NCBI RefSeq assembly: GCF_048773025.1 | Contig: NW_027413956.1 | Span: forward strand, 620,001 to 684,000 | From: Camelus bactrianus | Lineage: Eukaryota > Chordata > Mammalia > Artiodactyla > Camelidae | Direction: 5' to 3' | DNA length: 64,000 nt | Shown: positions 61,625-64,000 of the stretch, in pieces | Position numbering within the stretch: the stretch's first letter is position 1 | Layout of the letters: each line of letters opens with the position of its first letter | Program-made: the position numbers and the translations under genes | The notes under the pieces: generated by a model | What the model saw: the letters and a program-made list of their open reading frames with translations, nothing else | What the model was told of the DNA's origin: nothing | Databases searched by the model: none

Positions 61625-64000
61625 GTAAGCCATGTATGGTGGATGAAAGTGCTGTAATCCCCTTGCTAACAACTCTGTAGTGAATATTTGTCGAATCCGA
61701 GATGCATGTAGCGTGTTCAGAACACGGAATTTCACGTTGAGCGAATCCATGTAAATTACAGGTCTATTGTTTTGAACCCGCTCCAAGAGGTTTTTGCCGT
61801 GAATTCCGCCTCAGTTTCGAAACTGGCATTTGGAAAGCTCTGTGAAATCAGAGAAAATGCTTCTAAGCATCAATATGCCTTGTATTATGATGAAAGTCCT
61901 GTAATCCACATGCAAACAACTCTGTAGTGTATTTTGTCGAAACCTATCTGCATGTAGCGTGTACGAAACACAGAATTTCAAGCGGGAGAATCTATGTAAT
62001 TTACATATCTATTGGGTAGAAAACGCTCCAACAGTATTTTCCTTAGGAAACTGCCTGAATTTTGAAACTGCTCTTAGGAAAAAGCTGCAAACTAAGAGTT
62101 AAAATTTCTAGGTGTAAATATGCCTTGTATGGTGGACGAAAGTTCTGTAATACACATGTACACAACTCATTAAAAATGTTTCTCAAATCCGTGATGTATG
62201 TAGTGTGATCGGAACACGGAATGTCACGTTGAAAGAAACTATGTAAATTACATATCTATTGGTGAGAACCCGCTCCAGGAGCATTTTACTGTAAAATCTA
62301 CCTCTGTTTGGAAACTGGTGTTATGAAAACGCTGCAAAATCTGAGCAAATGCTTTAAGGTGACAATATGTCTTCAATGGTTTATTAAAGATGTGTAATTC
62401 ACATTCTAACAACTCAGCTGTGAAAATTTGCTGAATCCAAATTGCACGTTACTTTTTCAAAACACGAAATGTTACGGTGATGGTATCTATGAAAATGGGA
62501 TGTCTATTGGATCGAACATGCAGCAAGAGAATTTTTCTGTGAAAACTGCCTGATTTTCGTAACTGACGTTAGGAAAAATCTGCGAACTCTAAGTAAATAT
62601 TTCTAGGTGTAAATATGCCTTGTATTGTGGTTGAAACATCGGTAATCCACATGCTCACGGTCATTAAATAATGTTTGTCGAAGCCGTGATGAATGTAACG
62701 TTTTCGGAACATGGAATTTCTCGGTGAGTGAAACTCAGAAAGTAACAATTCTACTGCATAGAACTCGCTTGAATTGAATATTTCAGCGAAAATTTCATGA
62801 TTTTCGAAACTGGATATTAGGAAAAACCTGCGAAATCAAAATAAACACTTCTAGGTGTAAATATGCCTTGTATGGTGGATGAAAGTTCGGTAATACACAT
62901 GCTCCCACTGATTAAAGAATGTTTGTCGAAATCGTGATGCATGTAAATTGTTTGGAATATGGAATGTCATATTGAACGAAACAATGTAAATTACATGTCT
63001 ATTGGGTAGAACTCGCTTGAAGAGTATTTTTCTGCGAAATATGCCTCATTTTCAAAACTGCCATTAGGAGAACCCTGTGAAATCTGAGAAAATGCTTCTA
63101 AGTGTCAATATGCCTTGAATGGTGAATGAAAGTCCGGTAATCCACATGTTAATAACAGTGTAGTAATTATTTTTCAAACCGTGATTCATGGAGCGCTTTT
63201 GGAAAACGGAATTTCACCGTAATGAACAATTTAAATTACAATTCTATTGGGTAGAAGTAGCTAGAATAGAATTTTTCTGCGAAAATTGCATGATTATCGA
63301 ATCTGAAAATTGGAGAAAGCTTCAAAATGAGAGTAGATATTTCTAGGTATAAATATGCCTTTATGTTGGAAGAAAGTTCGGTAATCCACATTTTCACAAC
63401 ATATTAAAGTATCTTTTCTAATCCGTAATGCATATACCGTGTTCGGAACGTGGAATCTCACGGTGATTGAAGCAATGTAAATTACCTCTCTTTTGGGTAG
63501 AACTCGCTCCATGAGTATTTTTCTGCGAAAACTGCTTCATTTTTGAAACTGGCGTTTGGAAAACACTGCAAAATCTGAGAAAATACTTCTAAGTATCAGT
63601 ATTCAATCTATTGTGATGAAAGTTCGTTAATCCACATGCTAACAAATCTGTAGTGAATATTTGTCGAATCCATTATGCATGTAGCATGTTCGGAACACGG
63701 GATTTCATGGCCAGGGAGTTTATGTAAATTACATTTCTCTTGGTTAGAAAACACTCCAAGAGATTTTTCCTGAGAAATCTGCCTGATTTTCGAAACTGAC
63801 TTTAGGAAAACACTGCGAACTAAGATGAATAGATTCTCGGTGTAAATATGCATTGTAGGGTGGATGAAAGTTCGGTAATCCTCATGCTAACTACTCTGTA
63901 GTGAATATTTGTCGAATCCGAGATACATGAAGCGTGTTCGGAACACAGAATATCACGGTGAGCTAATCTATGTAAAATACATGTCTCTTGGGTAGAACTC
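61538..64000 (+). repeat. Old flank, second 9-monomer run M5 to M13, then partial M14
   Basis: The region starts as a second copy of the 9-mer after the M13/M4 switch, but its M13 (63599-63845) continues normally into M14 (from 63846) instead of fusing to M4. M5 starts at 61625 and M14 at 63846, 2221 bp apart. The array continues past the window's right edge. Confidence 0.88.

Larger units (their letters stand above)
1..64000. repeat. Tandem satellite array, 247-bp monomer, organised as higher-order repeats
   Basis: The window is filled end to end by head-to-tail copies of one monomer of about 247 bp, all in the same orientation. Recurrent landmarks are AATATGCC, GGTGGATGAAAG, TTTGTCGAATCC, GATGCATGTAG, ACGGAATTTCACGGTGAG, CTCGCTCCAAGAG and TCTGCCTCATTTTCGAAACTG. 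Measured in unit 1 at the ATATGC landmark, monomer lengths are 246, 247, 247, 248, 248, 247, 246, 247, 245, 247, 246, 247, 246 and 247 bp, giving a 14-mer of 3454 bp. No stretch longer than a few bases lacks a counterpart in other monomers, so there is no gene-sized gap or insertion. Homogeneous HOR arrays of this kind are known mainly from centromeres and pericentromeres, so that location is inferred. I do not recognise the family. Confidence 0.97.

Noticed and set aside
1-64000. CRISPR array
   Set aside because: The repeats are contiguous 247-bp monomers without unique spacers, and no cas-like genes are present.
1-64000. Assembly artefact from collapsed or looped repeats
   Set aside because: Units carry distinct private variants, two unit lengths and ordered haplotypes, and the right side has several different junctions. 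A looped artefact would give exact copies. Unit number should still be confirmed with long reads.

Overview
The whole 64 kb window is one block of tandem satellite DNA. I found no protein-coding gene, RNA gene, transposon, CRISPR array or unique sequence. Every part of the + strand reads as head-to-tail copies of a monomer of about 247 bp (244-248 bp), AT-rich but with many CpG sites. Short open frames (about 60-130 codons) recur at fixed offsets in both strands. They overlap one another, cross monomer boundaries and resemble no protein family I know, so I treat them as by-products of the repeat. The organism must be a eukaryote, because the layout is typical of a centromeric or pericentromeric higher-order-repeat (HOR) array. 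I do not recognise the monomer family and cannot name the clade.

Layout. (1) 1-48337: fourteen consecutive HOR units of 3452-3455 bp, each made of 14 distinguishable monomers, called M1 to M14 here. Units 1-11 are nearly identical. Divergence rises within unit 12 (from about 40.3 kb) and continues through units 13-14. (2) 48338-57709: two enlarged units of 4683 and 4689 bp, each 19 monomers long. Both carry the same extra block of five monomers, created by an in-register M8/M3 fusion. (3) 57710-64000: an older, more diverged zone with no M1 or M2. It holds further fusion monomers (M14/M2, M5/M10, M13/M4 twice) and one 9-monomer HOR of 2222 bp that begins to repeat. The window therefore runs from a homogenised array core on the left into an eroded, rearranged flank on the right.

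Monomers fall into two ancestral classes, A and B, suggesting an ancestral AB dimer of about 494 bp whose alternation has been broken at fixed places in the 14-mer. Several dyad-symmetric elements recur. The main one is a 15-bp box, CGTGTTC-R-GAACACG, with a second, ATGTAA-A-TTACAT, centred about 36 bp downstream. M5 and M14 also carry perfect inverted repeats at the positions where the A/B order is broken. The most interesting points are the dyad box, with a paired compensating change in M1, the chain of in-register recombination junctions, and the sharp age gradient along the array. Any centromere function is inference.
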